64,000 bases of DNA from Epiperipatus broadwayi (taxonomy: Eukaryota > Onychophora > Udeonychophora > Euonychophora > Peripatidae): the NCBI GenBank assembly GCA_028023455.1, contig JAQFVV010012489.1, positions 2,977,881 to 3,041,880 on the forward strand, given 5' to 3'. The notes beneath the pieces are model-generated. The model was not told where the DNA came from and made no database searches. It worked only from the letters and a program-made list of their open reading frames with translations. Positions 61,301 to 64,000 of this stretch are shown here, piece after piece (the first letter of the stretch is position 1; each line of letters begins with the position of its first letter). Made by a program: the position numbers and the translations under genes.

Positions 61301-61659
61301 AAAAATAAATAATTAATAATACATACATTATTGAAAAAATAGTCAGTTAGAATTATTATTTTTCATTAATCCAATAATAGTATTTGCAGAGGTACTACGA
61401 TATCTGCTATATTTAGTTCCATGTTCCTTTCATATATATCATGTATCATAATTCATATGTTATTGATAAGTTTTGATTTCAATAGATATATTTTTTATAA
61501 GACTGCAACTGTTCAGTTCACTGCTTTTCGATATATGCACATATACAAGTCACATGATGACAGCTCAAACTTATCTGCAACACAAAACCTCTATAAGAAA
61601 AAAGTAAATATAAGTATTTAACCATGTAAAAATTTTAATTATATTTTATTTCAACAAAT
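61301..61659. other. AT-rich non-coding stretch
   Basis: A 66-codon open frame (61421-61621, plus) has no recognisable feature and is probably chance. Confidence 0.5.
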
Positions 61660-62335
61660 CACTTCAGATGTTATCAAGACAGTATCCAAATAAAATAGCA
61701 AACTATTCATGCTTTCTTACATTTAAAAGGGAATTTTCTTTTAAATGCTGTCTCTAGTTCTTATATAGAGATAAAATGTTTCAGTAAATATATATAATAA
61801 TATTATAATTTGATGTCTGTATTTTTTAAAATCAGTATACATAATCTTATAAGTGAATATTTATAAATACAGTAATTAGATATATGCAAAGTATAACTTT
61901 AAAAAAAATTATCCATTTAGGAGCACTTTCGTCTATCATTGTAGTCTTTGTCAACTAACACTTTGAAAGGCTAACCTTCCCACAATTCTGTGATCTTAAT
62001 ATTTGCTGCCTTTTGTTAATAAAGAAACAAAGTTTCACAACTTTTCCTATTGCATAATAGACCCTTCTACCATATTTAAAAATATTACATGAATTATATC
62101 AAAAATTATTAAAATATAACATTCAACTTTCTGGTGGAAGACTCTATTATAAATAGAAATATAGGAAAAGTTGTGAGACTTTTTCCTTATACATGTATAT
62201 ATTTACTGCAATGCTTTACATTTGTATAAGAATTATAAACAACATTTAAAAAAGAATTCCCTTTTGAATGCAAAAAGATGCAAACAGTTTGCTATTTTTA
62301 TTGGTTATTGCCTTGTTATCAAATGAGTGTGGTTT
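61660..62335. repeat. large imperfect inverted repeat
   Basis: The left arm 61660-61800 is the inverted match of 62190-62335 (shared AAATAGCAAACT and AAAAGGGAATT blocks), and an inner arm 62028-62075 pairs with 62130-62180 (CACAACTTTTCCTAT). About 230 bases at 61800-62028 have no partner, as if inserted into one arm. A further direct copy of the 'ttctggtggaagact' inner arm lies at 62400-62475. It is probably a foldback element with secondary rearrangement. Confidence 0.6.
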
Positions 62336-63425
62336 TTCTAAATAAAATATAACAGTTATTTTCACATATTTAAAAATTTTTCATTTACTCCATACATTAG
62401 AAATTATTAAATTATAACATTTGAATTTCTGGTGGAAGACTTTATTATACAATAAAAAATAGAAAAAGTTGTATATTGGATGTAATTTTATTGATTCAAA
62501 AGGTTAGTAGAATGACATGTTAGATTTTTGAATAACCTTTTTTAAATTCAAAAAAGCTTAGAATTAGTTGTCATTAAATATATATGTTAAATTTAAGCAT
62601 TAAATTTATTGTTATTAAAAATTACTGGTATTAATAAAAAGCTATTTATTAACCAGACTCCTCCAACTTAGCTATAATAAAACATTCTGTGACTTATGTT
62701 TTCTTAAAAATAAATGTTTTCAAATAAAATCTTATTAGAGTCATATAAGTTTTTAATTTAAAATAAGTATTTTACAAAAATATTGCATAAATAATTTTCT
62801 TTTGTGAATGAAATTTTTGGCTATTTGCCTTCAAGATAAATAATTAACCAATCAGAAATTGTCATTTATATTGAGATTAAAATGGGGCAGGTTTGATTTA
62901 TTTGTTATGCAAAATACATATTATTATTACTTTAAGATTCATCAGATCCAGACATCTGAAGATTTTTTTTTCAAATATTATTGAAAACAATTTCTGTAGT
63001 AAAATAAAACTGTGCAAGTTTATCTATGGTTATAAATAGGCTCAAAATAAAATGATATAGCGATTACAGTGCTACCACAAACACCCAAAATTATGCCAAA
63101 ATAAGTGAATTTGTAGCTGTTTAATATTACCAATTTAAGATAGTATTATGATATAAATTAATTGTTAGACTTCACATAAAAAATTACTTTGTTACAGACC
63201 TATGAAAAACTGATAAACGTTTTAAATCTTTTTTAAGAAAAAAAGTTTTGCTTACAAGTTGAATCAAAGATTATTTAATAATAAAATAACCTTTAACTTA
63301 AGATGGAAGTAAAATTATTTTTGTTAAAAATATAAAATTCTCTATTGGTTAAATCTTTGAAAAAATATAACAATGTGTACATTGTATTCAACATAAAATA
63401 AGAATACATTTTTTTTTTACTTGTG
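62336..63425. other. AT-rich non-coding stretch
   Basis: Apart from the direct copy of the upstream inner arm at 62400-62475, nothing was recognised. Confidence 0.55.
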
Positions 63426-63470
63426 TTGTTAGCCGAGAGGTATCGCAGCCGCCATGCAAGCAAGTAGAAT
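63426..63470 (+). repeat. tRNA-like A-box fragment
   Basis: TTAGCCGAGAGG fits a pol III A-box and is followed by CGCAGCCGCCATGCAAGC, which stands out as GC-rich. No B-box or acceptor stem follows; it looks like a SINE head broken off after the anticodon arm. Confidence 0.3.
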
Positions 63471-64000
63471 CTTTATTGATTTTTTTTTTTTTAAGTATAC
63501 TGTTTGTCTGAATAAAATATTTTGACCTAATTCTTAATTTCTTTATTTTTAAAACAATAGTTTCATAAACGTTTTAATTTAAACCATATTAATTATTTTA
63601 TTTTTTTAAATAATTGTTTTTAAAGATTATATTGGTCATGGATACTAATAATCTACATATAGATCTTCATTTCTATGTTTGCCTACATATACTCATATAA
63701 TAATTCACTGCAATTACTGTAAAATAAAGAAAAACCCAAGCAGACAGTAAGATTATCTATCTATCTCTTTACATTGTTTTTTTTTTTAATATGTCAAGGA
63801 GAAAATGCATACAATTAAAAAAGATAATCTGAAAGTTTTATATTTTAATTCATGGATGCAATTTGATGGATTACAAGATGGGAGGGATATTTATATATTT
63901 GACGATAAAGATATATGCTATAAAACTTTATTAGTTATTTAAAATATAATTCATTGAAGTGCAGTATGGCAGTTCTATAAAGTATTATAAGCATATGAGT
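63471..64000. other. AT-rich non-coding stretch
   Basis: Homopolymer T runs near 63480 and 63778; no gene to the window end. Confidence 0.5.

Noticed and set aside
63426-63470. Possible functional tRNA gene
   Set aside because: Only an A-box-like part is present; there is no B-box or acceptor stem.
1-64000. CRISPR arrays, bacterial operons, riboswitches or origins
   Set aside because: No regularly spaced repeats, ribosome-binding sites or dense ORFs; the content is eukaryotic repeat DNA.

Overview
This window looks like non-coding, repeat-rich nuclear DNA from an invertebrate animal. It is very AT-rich. It carries non-LTR retrotransposons (an RTE-type family and older jockey-like and CR1/L2-like relics), tRNA-derived SINEs, foldback/MITE-like palindromes, long (TA)n tracts, and several hammerhead-ribozyme-like motifs of the sort known from Penelope-like elements, Schistosoma Sm-alpha repeats and retrozymes. 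No prokaryotic gene organisation is present. I cannot name the species. The only candidate for host coding sequence is a short C-terminal exon at the very left edge (2-118).

Layout. 1-4.7 kb: a possible terminal exon followed by patchy sequence with GC-richer islands and two Illumina-adapter-like strings (1282-1294 and 2298-2321), so this end may be an imperfect assembly. 5.03-6.56 kb: a 1.5-kb retroposed insertion with poly(A) and a 15-bp target-site duplication. 8-13 kb: a small MITE, a foldback pair of hammerhead-bearing SINE-like repeats (10.33-10.97 kb) and a 326-bp terminal-inverted-repeat element with a hammerhead motif inside (12.41-12.74 kb). 16.6-22.2 kb: a hammerhead-like stem-loop, a minimal tRNA-Val SINE, a LINE relic and more hammerhead motifs. 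22.4-25.7 kb (minus) and 34.3-37.5 kb (plus): two near-full-length, frame-broken RTE-type LINEs in opposite orientation, plus a 3' fragment at 26.94-27.08 kb. 26.4-33 kb: palindromes and local duplications, including a head-to-tail pair of the hammerhead repeat (30.17-30.85 kb). 37.5-51 kb: mostly featureless AT-rich DNA with a 450-bp palindrome, the best-preserved hammerhead (47583-47653) and a second tRNA-Val SINE. 51.1-53.7 kb: a decayed jockey-like LINE. 54 kb: two hammerhead-like motifs. 59.9-61.3 kb: the endonuclease of another decayed LINE. The remainder is AT-rich sequence with a large imperfect inverted repeat at 61.66-62.33 kb.

The most interesting signal is the hammerhead set. One family (10.8, 22.1, 30.4 and 47.6 kb) combines a hammerhead core with a downstream tRNA-like B-box region in a repeat of about 480 bp that occurs once as a head-to-tail pair, an arrangement resembling self-cleaving SINEs or retrozymes. 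A second class (12.5, 21.3, 21.55 and 54.05 kb) has the very short stem III seen in Penelope-like elements. All open reading frames other than those listed are short, of the kind expected by chance in AT-rich DNA, or are shadows of the LINE remnants.
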